Assembly (NCBI GenBank): GCA_949825025.1
Contig: OX463779.1
Span: forward strand, 35,722,203 to 35,786,202
DNA length: 64,000 bases
Origin: Siphlonurus alternatus
Taxonomy: Eukaryota; Arthropoda; Insecta; Ephemeroptera; Siphlonuridae
Direction of reading: 5' to 3'
In this document: piece after piece, positions 25,360-37,900 of the stretch
Layout: the number at the start of each line of letters is the position of its first letter
Position numbering within the stretch: position 1 is the stretch's first letter
The notes under the pieces: model-generated
Databases searched by the model: none
The model's input: only the letters and a program-made list of their open reading frames with translations
What the model was told of the DNA's origin: nothing
Position numbers and translations under genes: made by a program

Positions 25360-25365
<6 letters not shown>

Positions 25366-25451
25366 AAAATTTAATTTTTCTACTGTAATTGTTGTTGATT
25401 TTTCCTGTATTTCAGTTGAGTACTAGCTGTATAGTGGATATGCATATGTAC

Positions 25452-27989
25452 GATTGTAGGAAAACTCGGTGCAGGAAAACTCGGTGCAATTTCAACAAGC
25501 TAGGAAAACTCGGTGCACGGTAAACTCGGAGCACGGAAAACTGGGAGCACCGCTAGGAAAACTCGGAGCATCGCATATATTATAAAATATCGTATATATT
25601 ATATATAACCAGCTATAATGTCGCCTCCAAACACAAAAGTTACAGGGGACTTAATTAAATACTATGAGGAGCATCACTATACCGTAATTTATCCTTAATA
25701 ATTGTTCTCTAGGGCTTATAAATATTTATAAATTGTGTATTTGCCATGATAATTTTTTAAGAATTGTAATTATATGTTTGTGTAATTATTTTTTGATGGT
25801 AAAAAATTATAAAATTTATAGATAACAAAATGACTGTTCACTTTCTGAAGTAAAGAAAGTAATTATTTAGTCCAGTTTTTGAGATGGTAATTTTTTTACT
25901 TGAAAAAGATGCTGATTTGACTTGATTTGAAAATGGCCGCCAGATTTCCAATGATATTCTCATTATTTATATCCTGAATATCTCAAAAACTAGATGATTG
26001 ACTTTTGCTTCATTTTTTTTTTCTTTTTGCTGAATATTTATGTTATAATGTAAGGAATTTTTACTATAATTTTCAGAGTGATTCACCATCTCCTAAAATT
26101 AGTGACAATAACCCTTTTAAAACAACATCGAGTTGAATTTTTTTGCTATATATTATATATATGTAATGTATCTCTTGAAACTTTACTTGATATCTTTCTA
26201 TTTTTTATTTATTTATTTATATATATAATATGTTTATTATATATATATTTTTATTTTAATTTTTTTTTTTAATTTTTTTTGTATATAAAGCTGTGCATGC
26301 AATGAAGTAGAATAGTTGCATCTGTGATTATACAATTCTTATTCTTACCAATTCTTATTTAACTTTAACATAATATTTTGCTGCCTTGAGCCGTAATTCA
26401 TCTATATAGATATTTTATTCTTTTATCTAATTTTTAATTGAAATAAATTTGCATTGCATATAAATTTATATGTAAATATATTAGATTCAACAAAATGCAT
26501 TTTCAAATAAATTAAATACTTTTTTAAAAATGTTTACATATGATGTGCTGCTATAAATTTACTTTTAAATTCTTAACTAAATTCATGCATACTTTTCTAA
26601 ATAATAAATTTTAAAACTGGTATAGGTATTGTATGATATACTAATTAACGCAATAATACGGAAAAAAAATCACATGCAGTAAAAGTGTTTTATTTTATAT
26701 AAACATATATACTGTTATTTACATTGATCACATAAGCTAAAATATCACATAGGAAATAATGTTCGTCTACTTAAAAATTGATGCTTAAATTGTACAAAAT
26801 AATACATAATTATCTTATTGGAATCTATATAAATAAATGCAAAGCTATAAATAGAAACAAAATCCACACCATAGCCGAAAAAAAGAGGGGAGAGGAGAGG
26901 GGTCAGTACTAGGTGCCTAGTAGGAGATGTTGTGGGCCACACCCTCCTCATAGTCATAGGCTGGGTGACCCTTTTAGCCCATGAAAGTTATTGGGCTGCG
27001 CCTCGCCCCATTGTTCAAGTGCACGTGCACTAATTACCTTACTTGCTACCTGTTTTTTTTCAATCCATGTAGTAAAGAAACTTGTTGACAACGTTTGAAC
27101 GCCATAAAATAATGTACGGTTGAAAGTATTTCAATATTATTACAATTTTTTACCATTCCCTAATTTTCAGCATTGCATGTATATTACATTATATAAAATA
27201 TATATAATGATTAATCGTCATCATGTATAAAACATATTAAGAGGCATTCACAAAGTCCTAAGGCCACATTTAGGGCTCGATAATTTAAAGCCCGATTTTA
27301 TGCATGCTTTTTAGACCCAAAATTTCTAGTCTTAAATTATCGAGCCCTAAATGTGGTCTTAAGACTTTGTGAATGCCCCGTATTTATTTTCCTTTCCCTT
27401 TAATTAAATAAAAATATATTTCTTCACATTTATGCAAAATGTAATATTAGATTTTTTTTTCAATGTGTTAATGATAATATATATAATGTCATATAACAAA
27501 TAAAAATAAAAATTGATGTAAGAATGTAATTGTTCTCATAAAGTTATATGGACATTATGGACAAAAAATTGCTGTACCGCTCGCTGTTCCTTCTATGAAA
27601 GCACTTAAAATTTTCCTTTATTTACAATAAATATTAATTAAATAATGAAATTATTTTAATTATTTATAAATAGTATTATACAATTTAATATAGAATTAGT
27701 GATATTCATAGTATTTAAGCTTTCCAATAATTTTTTTGTATGAAGGCAACAAGAAAATTACATGTGTTCGATTTTTGTTATATTTTATTATTTTTATGCT
27801 AATATACATATTCCAAAATCCATATACTAGTATAGGGATCTTGCAATATATGCGATGCTCCGAGTTTTCCTAGCGGTGCTCCCAGTTTTCCGTGCTCCGA
27901 GTTTACCGTGCACCGAGTTTTCCTAGCTTGTTGAAATTGCACCGAGTTTTCCTGCACCGAGTTTTCCTGCACCGAGTTTTCCGGATACC
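25452..27989. mobile_element. 2.5-kb element with subrepeat-built TIRs
   Basis: The terminal inverted repeats (about 25452-25580 and 27845-27989) consist of tandem units of the form GGAAAACTCGGTGCA with variants (GGTAAACTCGGAGCA, GGAAAACTGGGAGCA). The right arm has one more unit than the left. The 9-bp sequence CATATGTAC flanks both ends (25443-25451 and 27990-27998). The 2.2-kb interior is AT-rich with no transposase that I can recognise. A 9-bp duplication fits Mutator-like elements, while long TIRs made of subrepeats recall Foldback elements; non-autonomous in either case. Confidence 0.85.
27243..27377. mobile_element. Hairpin element nested in the 2.5-kb element
   Basis: GGCATTCACAAAGTC at the left is mirrored at the right, and the arms extend about 45 bp inward, with CTCGATAATTTAA in both. 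The ATTCACAAAG terminal core is shared with other small hairpins in the window. Confidence 0.75.
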
Positions 27990-28289
27990 CATATGTACAG
28001 TACAGTATATATGTATAGCAAAATAAATTTCAGTAAAAATAAAAGTCCATTACAGTATAATAATATATTGCTGATAGAAAATTTATGCATGTTTGTTTTA
28101 TTTGCAATTTTGCCAACGTTAGTTAGCGGTACCACTAAAAGTTTTCGCCTCCGGGCGGTGGATGAGTTTCAGCTAGAGCCGGTAGAGCCCTATATAATTA
28201 TATAGCTTTGCATCAGCTGCGTGCAAGGATCTTGTATTAATTATTATAACCATATATAATTATATAAATATATTATATGCAGGCAGGAT

Positions 28290-28827
28290 ATTGAGAGAAA
28301 AAAGGTTACAAAAGTCTCTGATTAGAACAATTATGGAATATATGGATGTAACGCATGGGACCCATTTATATATAGAGCAAAAAAAGGAAAGAAAGAAATG
28401 GAAAAGATCCAAAGACAAGCTGCAAGAAGGGTTCTGGAAAAGGGGAACTGGATCAAGCTTCATCTGTGATAAAAGCAAAATTTTTAAAGAAAGAGAGAGT
28501 GTGACCAAAATTATATATATACAAATGGGATGGGAGGACTCATATGTAGAAGAGAAGAGGAAGCAAAGTAGACTGATGGTCGCGTATATAACAATGTAAA
28601 AAATAATGAGGAACCAAAAGGGCTGGGAAGAGCTTATAGCAACCGTACTGAGAAAGGCCTTTCTCAGTACGGGCATTATATATAAGGGCAGGATGGACCA
28701 TTCCTGGAAGCTGGAGTACAAGGGCAGCAAAAGTGATGTGGGCAAATATTCCTTCTTGAGAAGAACGATGAGGGAGTGGAATTTACTGGATTCAGGGCTG
28801 TTGGAGGCTCAGAGTGTTGGTATAAGT
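28290..28827 (+). pseudogene. Decayed CR1/L2-like RT C-terminus
   Basis: Frame pieces such as MEKIQRQAARRVL (frame-shifted within 28290-28440), then [30 protein letters not shown], align with the C-terminus of the better preserved RT in Rae1 intron 1 ([19 protein letters not shown] there). Stops and shifts break it, and its 3' end is cut off by the 5S-SINE that follows at once. Confidence 0.78.
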
Positions 28828-29212
28828 TTTTTTTTTTTTGCAAGGATACACCCCTAAGAGCTCACAGCTCGTGACGGGTTAATGGGTAGGGATAAAGTGG
28901 GGAACGGATGGTGGCCACGGCCTGCTACACATCCCAGCATTTGCTGAGGTGAGACTGAGGGAACCGTGGAAAACCTCAGTCAGAACGGACACCTCTACTT
29001 TTTCTCAATGGACCAAAGCGATGTCCAAAGTCTAGGGAACCACACACAAGTGCATCACTGCACTGGGTGGAAAGCGAGACGAATTTACCCCAGGGAGGGA
29101 GCAAAGTAATTTTTATACTTAAAATTAATGGTCACCCATTTAAGTACTAACCACGCTTGACGTAGCCTGACTTCGGTGATCTAACGAGAACCGGTCAATG
29201 CACTGCGCCACA
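28828..29212 (-). mobile_element. 5S-rRNA-headed SINE, copy 2
   Basis: This is nearly collinear with the copy at 4930-5324. On the minus strand the 5S-derived head (29196-29130) with its C-box comes first, then the same body, then the A-tail (T-run at 28828-28841 on the plus strand). The C-box is slightly altered (TTAAATGGGTGACC in place of TTGGATGGGTGACC). The 3' end abuts a decayed LINE remnant, probably its insertion site. Confidence 0.88.
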
Positions 29213-30052
29213 TTCATATATATCATGTATATTATGTATATGCATACACGTACACTGCTTACTTTACTTATTTACTTACTTTTACAAGACCCTTGGCTGC
29301 ATGTATATGTCATATGGGCCGGCCGGTGCTTGTGTTTTGTACAACCCCCCTCCCCCCCACACACGTGTTGCACACATGCACTGCATGGTTATAATAAATA
29401 AGTTTTATATTCTGTACGTATGCCAAGCATGGAATGATTCCATTAATATTATGTATATTTACGAACAGATCTATATATATGCTTCTGAAGCTCAAAAAAT
29501 GAGTGCATGCAGCTAATAGTATAACGCTTAATTAATTAAGAGACTGTGAATTCATGCATGATGGAAAATACCGGTAACGTAATTATCATATAGTAGTTTT
29601 CTTAAAGATGTTAATACATATTTAAAATTAATCCATATATAAATTAACAGGCTCTGGCTGGCCACAAGGCTGGGTCAGGGATCCCTGACTGGCCCCTCAG
29701 ATTTTTAATACAGACAGCATACAAAACGTGGCCTCATGCAGGCCTCCTTCTAAGTGGCCCCTGCTGCCTGTAATGCGGCTAATGCCTATATGTCCCTGAC
29801 TGGCCCCGCCTATAGCTTAATTCCCAGTCCGAAGCCTGGTCCATATATATATTAATTAACTCCATATATTTATATATATACACTGTACTTTAACCACTTA
29901 AGTAGTTATCAGAAAGTACGATACGCACCTCATAATTAGTGAATGCATTCAGCAAGAAACATGACATATATATATATCATTTTCACATGTGCTGATACAA
30001 TTAACCTCCGCATGGCATCATACCCAAGTTCCAAGTAGAAGTAGCGTCTATA
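29213..30052. other. Repeat-rich stretch, no gene
   Basis: Segment 29650-29840 may be a small DNA element: CAGGCTCTGGCTGG on the left faces an inverted CCCAGTCCGAAGCCTG on the right, which resembles hAT ends, but no target duplication is clear. The remainder is TA-rich. Confidence 0.4.
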
Positions 30053-30207
30053 ATGACGTCACGAATCATATGTTTTGCGTTGCAAATCTACGTCGACGTA
30101 TCTTTAATGCAGGTACGTCGGTTTTACGTCATCAATCCGTCGACCAATTAAAAAGCATCGACGTATCTTTAATAGTCGTACGTCCGACGTCGCAGCAGAC
30201 AGTTCCC
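30053..30207 (-). repeat. Dispersed repeat, inverted copy of 17939-18090
   Basis: Reverse complement of the repeat at 17939-18090 with few differences, including both ATACGTCGA motifs. The sequences differ immediately outside the shared block. Confidence 0.75.
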
Positions 30208-30766
30208 GATTGTTACGAAAGTGAAATTTTTGTCAAGCTCCAAATTTTCAACAAATTTAGGTAATATATTCCATATTTTGCATATTATCAAACAAGCTTA
30301 CGTATGAAAAGCATGTTTGATGTAATATTGTAATCATGTAATAAAAAATAATAATAGTTTGGGATCTTACTTCAGCGTAAAAAACAAATAGTTTCTTGTC
30401 CTGTCAACTTATCATCTCCATGCATGCACACCACAGACAATATTGTCTGTGTGCACACTTTGAAGCTTGTTGGTTGTTGCATGTTGCATCTTAACATTAT
30501 ATAATACTTTTACTTTATTCATAATGTTATGGTGCTGAATTATTATAATTCACTAACATAAATATGTTACTGAAATGTACATATGCATACATATATGTAA
30601 CTCAAAAGCTATTTTATTCGGGAGAATAGCATATTCACACTGTGTAAAATGCATATGCATACTATATGCATACAAGTGCACAGCCGAGAGGCCGAGACAG
30701 CCCAGTTTTGGTTTTTAGCCCTGTTTTGGTTGGTCACGGCCTGTTTTTGAGCTCTTTAGACCTTTA

Positions 30767-31014
30767 AGGTGCTTTCACATATTCGAAAATCGCTACGGAA
30801 ACACTCCGTAGCAAATGTGTTGATTTTGCTGCGGCGCACCGTAGCTGCACCGTAGCACCTCGCGATCGATCTACGGAACTCCGTAGCAAAATCAAGATGA
30901 GTTTGATTTTGCTACGGCATTCACATGATTTTCCGCCGCAGCTGCCGCAGATGAACGAGAATATGTGAAAGGCCTACGGCATAGCTACGGAACTCCGAAT
31001 ATGTGAAAGCACCT
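30767..31014. mobile_element. MITE with TTA target duplication
   Basis: The ends AGGTGCTTTCACATATTCG and CGAATATGTGAAAGCACCT are perfect inverted repeats, flanked by TTA on each side (30764-30766 and 31015-31017). The GC-rich 248-bp interior holds several CTACGGA motifs. A 3-bp TWA duplication points to PIF/Harbinger, though three bases can match by chance. Confidence 0.8.
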
Positions 31015-31399
31015 TTAGAGAGAAAGAGAGAGAGAAAAAATGTAATTCATTAACCAAATCCTCCTTTCTATGAAAATGACAACTTCAATGTCTTCAATAC
31101 CTTGACAATTTTTTTACTGCCGATTCAAAAAAATAAAATAAAAACAAATAAAAACATTTTTTTTATATATTAATTATATTTGTAATAAAACTCCACTCGC
31201 CGTTTAAATAACATGTCAAATCTAAAACTGGAATGTTTTCAAAAATCATGTCCTTCCACACATTTTTTTTTTTTTGCTTAATTAAGGGTATAAGGTAACC
31301 CGGATCAGCTGACCCAATGCTAAAAAAAATCCCACGCATAAAATGAGCAAGCAGATTTCTTAGCTAAAATGGGCAGTAAGATGACGCAGCCAACTACAA

Positions 31400-31755
31400 G
31401 TATATCTATTTATTCAATTAAAGCTCATATTAATAGTGCAGTGAAGCAGAAAGTTAACTCAACCTGGAAAGAACATTAACAAGCTAGTATGGGGAGATCT
31501 AGTACTGTATTTAAATCAGCCAGAACTCACAATATTAATAAACTCACAGACATTGCTAAATTCAGACTAGATACAGGCCATGACTATCTTGGATGCTACC
31601 AGAAGAAGTTCAAAATCCAAGATAGTGACATTTGTAAATTATGTAAGAAAGAACCTCAAGACAGAGGACATTTGTTTAGATGCTCTGCATTAACTACGAA
31701 ACTTGACTCGTTGCCTGGCAACATGAAGAGAGTCTCTTCTTTATTGGCTTACTAG
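31400..31755 (+). pseudogene. Retrotransposon C-terminal fragment with zinc-knuckle-like motif
   Basis: The frame at 31489-31755 (preceded by NSTWKEH before a stop) reads LTDIAKFRLDTGHDYLGC, then CKLCKKEPQDRGHLFRC. This matches the C-terminal region after RNase H in non-LTR elements (L-x-x-x-R-x-x-T-G-H, then C-x-x-C...H...C). It has no partner domain and starts after an in-frame stop, so it is a remnant. It lies just before the Rae1 gene. Confidence 0.65.
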
Positions 31756-31955
31756 AAGGAAAATGGCTTAATAGCCAACACGTGGGCATAAGAAAAGAAG
31801 AAGAAATTCTACCAAGTTGAGATCGGCGAACTAGACGCTACCACGATAATATTTTAAATGGTGTTAATTTACTGTATTTGAAATTAGTGTGTAATTGTGA
31901 CATAAAAATTTAACAAATATTTATGACATTCTATAATTCCAAATTTTTGTTTCAG

Positions 31956-31977
31956 ATCCTAACCTAGAAGTTGAAAC
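31956..31977 (+). other. Rae1 5' UTR segment with splice acceptor
   Basis: A good acceptor (tttgtttcag at 31946-31955) lies 22 bases before the Rae1 start codon, which implies an upstream non-coding exon. I could not locate that exon. Confidence 0.55.
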
Positions 31978-34900
31978 ATGTTTGCTCAGAGCCCACTGGG
32001 AGCCACCTCGTTTGCCAATGCTGCTGCTACAACAAATGTGAACCCCATGCGAGACTTTGAGGTCACCTCACCACCAGATGACTCTATTTCGTCACTGTCT
32101 TTCAGTCCAGCAACACTGCCACAAAATTTTCTCATTGCTGGAAGTTGGGACAATAATGTAAGATTTTGCTGATACAATAATTTTATAAATTGTCACCACA
32201 AAATATATTGAATGGAGTCTTTAAAGAGGAACATTAGAATCCAACAGCTCACAAATCTAAATTTTATCATCTTATATTGTATAGAGTCAACTGGCCTCAA
32301 GGCTCCTTTTAATAGGCTCTGAGTTAATAATACAGTTCAAGAAATGTAAGGGTACCACCAGAAGTAGCCGGAAGTGGAAGGATTTTAGCTGAAAATGACA
32401 AAACACAAAAATATTGCAGATAGTTTAAAATCCCTAATATGAACCTATGTGCCAAGTTTCAGGTTCAAAACTGAACTAGAAAGTCTAGAATCCTTCCACT
32501 TCCAGCTACCTCCGATGGTAGTTGGTAAATAAGGTTCGGCACTGCGTTGGAGATGAGGCGTTGGTGTCGCTGATTGAGGATTTTCTAAGGGATAGGGTGC
32601 AGAGAGTTAGGGTTGGAGCTGCGTTTTCAGACCATGTTAGAGTATCGTCAGGGGTTCCCCAGGGCAGTGTCTTGGGTCCTTTATTATTTCTGATTTATAT
32701 AGAGGATTTGCCAAGAGGAGTGAAGTCGAAGTTGAGACTGTTTGCAGATGACAGTGTTGTGTATAGGAAGGTGGAAAGTGAGGATGACGTTGTTGAACTT
32801 CAGCAGGATCTTGATATTTTGCAAGGGTGGGTTGATGATAATGGGATGAAGTTGAATGTGGCGAAGTGTTGTGTGGTTGTGTTTGGCAGGAAAAGGACAA
32901 GGAGGGTGTTGCAGTATATATTGGGGGGTGAAGTTTTGAAAGAAGTTGAGAAGTACAAGTATTTGGGTGTGGTGTTGCACAGAAAATTGATGTGGAATGA
33001 ACATATTAAGTATGTTACTTCTAAGAGTAGAAAGTTCTTGGAGTTTGTTATGAGAAATCTGAAGGGAGCCAGTATGTTCGTGAGAGATAGCGCTTATAAA
33101 GCCATGGTGAGACCGATGCTTGAGTATGGATGCAGTGTTTGGGATCCATACAGGAATGTTGGGGTGAAGGAGTTGGAGAAGGTGCAGAGAAGAGCAGCGA
33201 GAAGAGTTATGGGGCGTATGGGAAGATGGAAGTTGGTGGGAGATGGAAAGGAGGTCAGAAAAGAGTTTGAGAGTGTAACTGCGATGATTGATAAGTTAGG
33301 GTGGGAGTTGCTGGAGGAGAGAAGGAGAAATTGTAGACTTGGTGTTATGTATAAAATAACAAGAAATAGTGAGGGTTGGAGGGAGTTGAGCTCTTGTATT
33401 AAGAGAGGTGTTTACATTGGAAGGAGTGATCACAGTTGGAAGTTGGATTTTGTCGGCAGTAGAAGTGATGTGGGAAAATATTCCTTCATTAACAGGACTG
33501 TAAGAGAGTGGAATTTGCTGAAGGCAGAAGTTGTTGAAGCGGAGAGTTATGAGTTGTTTAAGAGGGTTTTGAGACAAGCAAACCCTTCGCGAGCCACCGT
33601 GGCGTAGCCACATTTGCCGCGTTAATTTTATTATTATTATTATTGGTAACATTACATTTGTTGAACTGTATGAGTAGTTAAGGGTCAAACTAGCGTACAG
33701 TATATATGTTTTATTTTTTCACTCTTTGTTTGTTTATTTATTTATTTATCTATTTTTTATTATTAATTTTTTTATGTTTGTGAAATACAATACATTCTTG
33801 AAAAGTGACTAAATGACTTGGCACTAATGCCAACTCTTTTAAATATCTTAATTAGCTAAATATGCTTTAGAAAATATCTTGCTATGAAAAAGAAGCTACT
33901 TTTAATAGTATTGATTTTAAATTAATACTGTATGTGTTTCTATGCTATGCAGGTTCGATGCTGGGAAGTTGAACAGACAGGCAAAACCATCCCCAAATCT
34001 ATGCAAACGATGCAAGCCCCTGTATTGGACCTTTGTTGGAGTGATGTAAGTTGGAATAAGAAAATTATTTTTCACTTATTCATTGTAAATTATGAACTTC
34101 TTTTTCTCTCAGGATGGCACCAAGGTGTTCATGGCATCTTGTGACAAGCAAGTAAAGTGCTGGGACCTGGGAAGTAACCAGACCATGCAGGTGGCCCAAC
34201 ACGATGCTCCCGTTAAGACCTGTCACTGGGTGAAAGCTCCATCATACACATGCCTCATGACTGGTTCCTGGGACAAAACTCTCAAGGTACTTACAGCATT
34301 TTGTAATTTAGCAATTCAATTTAGCAAAAAGACTTAAAAAAAATCACACACAATAACTCAAGGTAACTTAATCATATACTTACTGTACATATATGCAGTA
34401 AAAAAACTCTAAAATTCTTATAGACTCTAAAAAGCTACCATTTTGCAATGTTTGTGTTCACAGTTTTGGGACACAAGAAGCCCTTCCCCGATGCTCACCA
34501 TTCAGCTTCCAGAACGCTGCTACTGCGCAGATGTGGTGAGTCCTCCAACAGGATTGAAACTATGAATTTCTCTCACGAAGATATTACAGTACACTCCATT
34601 AAAATGAAAAAGTCTGATCCGGCTATACTTTAACATGGCTGGAATGGACATTTTTATTTGAATGGAGTACATATACCTCAGTGAATGAACAGTATGTACT
34701 GGTTCAGCATAATTTTGTAAAGTATCTAACAATTCTTTTTAAACTTACAAAACTAACATGACTAAATTGTGGTAACTTGTATTACATAGATGAAGTGGTC
34801 ACAAAGAACTTGCATAGATTTTAGCCTTATAAACATATAAAAAAATATATACATGTATTTAAAAATAGTTATGTAAAGTTAATAAAGTTAATACCCTTGA

Positions 34901-37900
34901 CACCATTTTACCCTTTCGGGTGTGGCCAGGCCGATATTTAGCCTTGTCAGTAAGAGTTATCTTGCGACCATGCTGGGGCTTACCAGACTCCCAGAACCCT
35001 TTTCCTGCACTCTTCTGGGCTCCTACTACCAGATCTGTGCACCCTGCAGTGGCAGTGCAATACTGCAGGGCAGCGGAGTATAGACAGCCGTAAGCTGCCT
35101 TTCTCCTACCGACTCTATAATCTAGTAATCAGTCACACCCATCCCAAGTCACGAAAAGTCTGCCGTGTTCGGGAATCGAACCGGGGACCTCTCGGACCAG
35201 AGCCAGGGGTACTAACCACTACACTACGGAGCGGATTAAATAAATAAATATATAACTTATAAATTAGAATACTGCATGTTACCTTATTAGTACCAAATAA
35301 ATAACTGAATCTCGTTCTGTACTAAAAATTACTAGTCTAATCAAATACAGTATAACAATGGGGAATTCTCCTACATTTATTTTAATTTTTTTTTCAGATG
35401 CTCTATGCCTTAAAACTAAATGTCCTAAAACAAAAAAGTTTCAATTTTCAAAATTGGAGGCATGGGAATTTTTTAAAAATCTTCCTCCTTTTGAATTTAG
35501 CGCCAAAACGTGACGTAGAAACACGGCCGATCATCTTCATGGCGATGCAAGTTCCCGAGCGGCCCAAATATTTGTATTTTCTTGGCCCTCAAGCGGTTGT
35601 TTCAGGAAGTTTCAATTTTTTTCTCAAGTTTTTTTATAATATCAGCTTCTTAGGAAAAACATGGCGACTTCAATACGGCAGCGGAATGGCGCTTATCGTC
35701 GTCTCGATTATTATTTCTTATATTTTATTTATTGAAGAGTTATAAATGTGTGTGTAACATTTATAAGCCTTTATTGTGACTGCAAGAACTGTATCACCAC
35801 TATATAATGAAGACAAGAGATGGATTCATCCTGATATGAACGAACGAAGTAAAGGTTAGTACATGACCAAAAGATCGGGACATTAGGCGTTGTTTATGTC
35901 CCGTTTTCATCAGTTTTGTTGCAGGATGTAATTTTTCGTTCCCTTGTGGCTATTCTGTGTAACCTTTTAATATAGTAATTACCGATATATGCATGTTTAT
36001 AGCTATTTTGTTTCGTGTTACAGCAGAAACAAGCCTGCAGCTGGCCAGGCCTGGACCCACCCATTGGATTTGCATGCCAAGGAGGAGGAAAATCTCGCCC
36101 GCGGAGTGGAAAACTCGAGCCTGGGACCATTTTGTGACAACTGTCAAATCTATTATGATGTAAAATTTCTTAAATACAAGATATAAAACCCATTTTCTCT
36201 GTGTTCTTTTGTAAATAGTCATAAAATAGTAAGCAAATTAATTAAATAATAAACCGGAAGTGGAAGCCATTTTTATTTAGTGTAAGAAAATGAATAACGC
36301 AAAGCGCAATTTGACAAAGCTTGACCAACGTGCCACCTGGTGGTTGTTTCCGATAACATTTTCATGCGAATTGTACATATTTCGTTACATACAGAAGATG
36401 ATCTGCCGTGTCATCTTCTGTATGTAACGAAATATGTACAATTAGCATGAAAATGTTATCGGAAACAACCACCAGGTGGCGCGTCAGTCAAGCTTTGTCA
36501 AGTTGCGCTTTGCGTTATTCATTTTCTTACACTAAATAAAAATGGCTTCCACTTCCGGTTTATTTTTTAATTAATTTGCTTACTACTTTATGATTATTTA
36601 CAAAAGAACACAGAGAAAATGGGTTTTATAACTTGTATTTAAGAAATTTTACATCATAATAGATTTGACAGTTGTCACAAAATGGTCCCAGGCTCGAGTT
36701 TTCCACTCCGCGGGCGAGATTTCCTCCTCCTTGGCATGCAAATCCAATGGGTGGGTCCAGGCCTGGCCAGCTAATTGTTTCTGCTGTAACACGAAAAAAA
36801 ATAGCTATAAACATGCATATATCGGAAATTACTATATTAATAGGTTACACAGAATAGCCACAAGAGAACGAAAAATTACATTCTGCAACAAAACTGATGA
36901 AAACGGGACATTAACAACGCCTAATGTTCCGATATTTTGGTCATGTACTAACTACTAACCTTTACTTCGTTCGTTCATATCAGGATGAATCCATCTCTTG
37001 TCTTCATTATATAGTGGTGATACAGTTCTTGCAGTCACAGTAAAGGCTTATAAATGTCACACACACATTTATAACTCTGCAATAAATAAAATATAAGAAA
37101 TAATAATTGAGACGACGATAAGCGCCATTCCGCTGTCGTATTGAAGTCGCCATGTTTTTCCTAAGAAGCTGATATTATAAAGAAACTTGAGAAAAAAATT
37201 GAAACTTCCTGAAACAACCGCTTGAGGGCCAAGAAAATACAAATATTTGGGCCGCTCGGGAAGTCGCATCGCCATGCGTAGAAACTGCCTAGCAGGCGAA
37301 ATTTTCCGGCAATAAATTTATATTTTCGATTATCACTCTTCAAGTAAACTGATATTGGAGAAAAAACTATTGATACTAGGGTAGAAAAACCTGCTGATTT
37401 CGATCGTGTTACTAAAATTTATAGCCAATGACTCCTTGACGCTCAAACTATGATATCAGGCAGTTGTTGTGTGTTAACTAGGGAGTTTCTACGTCACAAT
37501 TTTCAGATTTGGGCGCGGGTTGCATACTTTGCCCCTATTCTAATAATCCCTTCAGAGTCCCCAAATTTGAGTTAAAAAAGTTGAAACTTAAGTCAAACTT
37601 ATTGTTAATATGTACCCTATCATAATATAGTAGTTAAATTAAAATTTGAGTTGTAAGAGAATTGCCCATTGATCTCAGGTACATCCATCAATTGTCACAT
37701 AACTGGTCAGACAGCTCTATTTTAAAAGAAATAAGCTACCATTAATATAATATTGTTAGCAAGCTTAAAGTGCCCTTCAAGTCTCATTAAAATCTAGGGG
37801 GCCAGTTCCAAGATCCCAATCAACAGAGATTTATCCTCAAGCTCTTTGAGAAATATCCCCCCCCCCCCTCTTTCCTTTTAAAAACAAGTTCAATGTTGGA

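Noticed and set aside
25452..25580. CRISPR-like array of spaced repeats
   Set aside because: The units are degenerate and nearly contiguous, are mirrored at 27845-27989, and belong to terminal inverted repeats in a eukaryotic genome.
28260..28745. 161-residue minus-strand frame with hydrophobic stretches
   Set aside because: It is antisense to the decayed RT remnant at 28290-28827; the hydrophobicity comes from complement of A-rich codons.
32637..33004. Minus-strand frames of about 100 residues in Rae1 intron 1
   Set aside because: They are antisense shadows of the RT frame at 32522-33607.
35160..35234. tRNA gene (Asp/Glu-like)
   Set aside because: A- and B-box-like blocks are present, but the acceptor stem does not pair and the sequence runs into a SINE body.
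35540..35745. Conserved membrane-like 68-residue frame present in both palindrome arms
   Set aside because: Conservation between arms follows from the recent inverted duplication; there is no start context, homologue or coding bias that I can point to.
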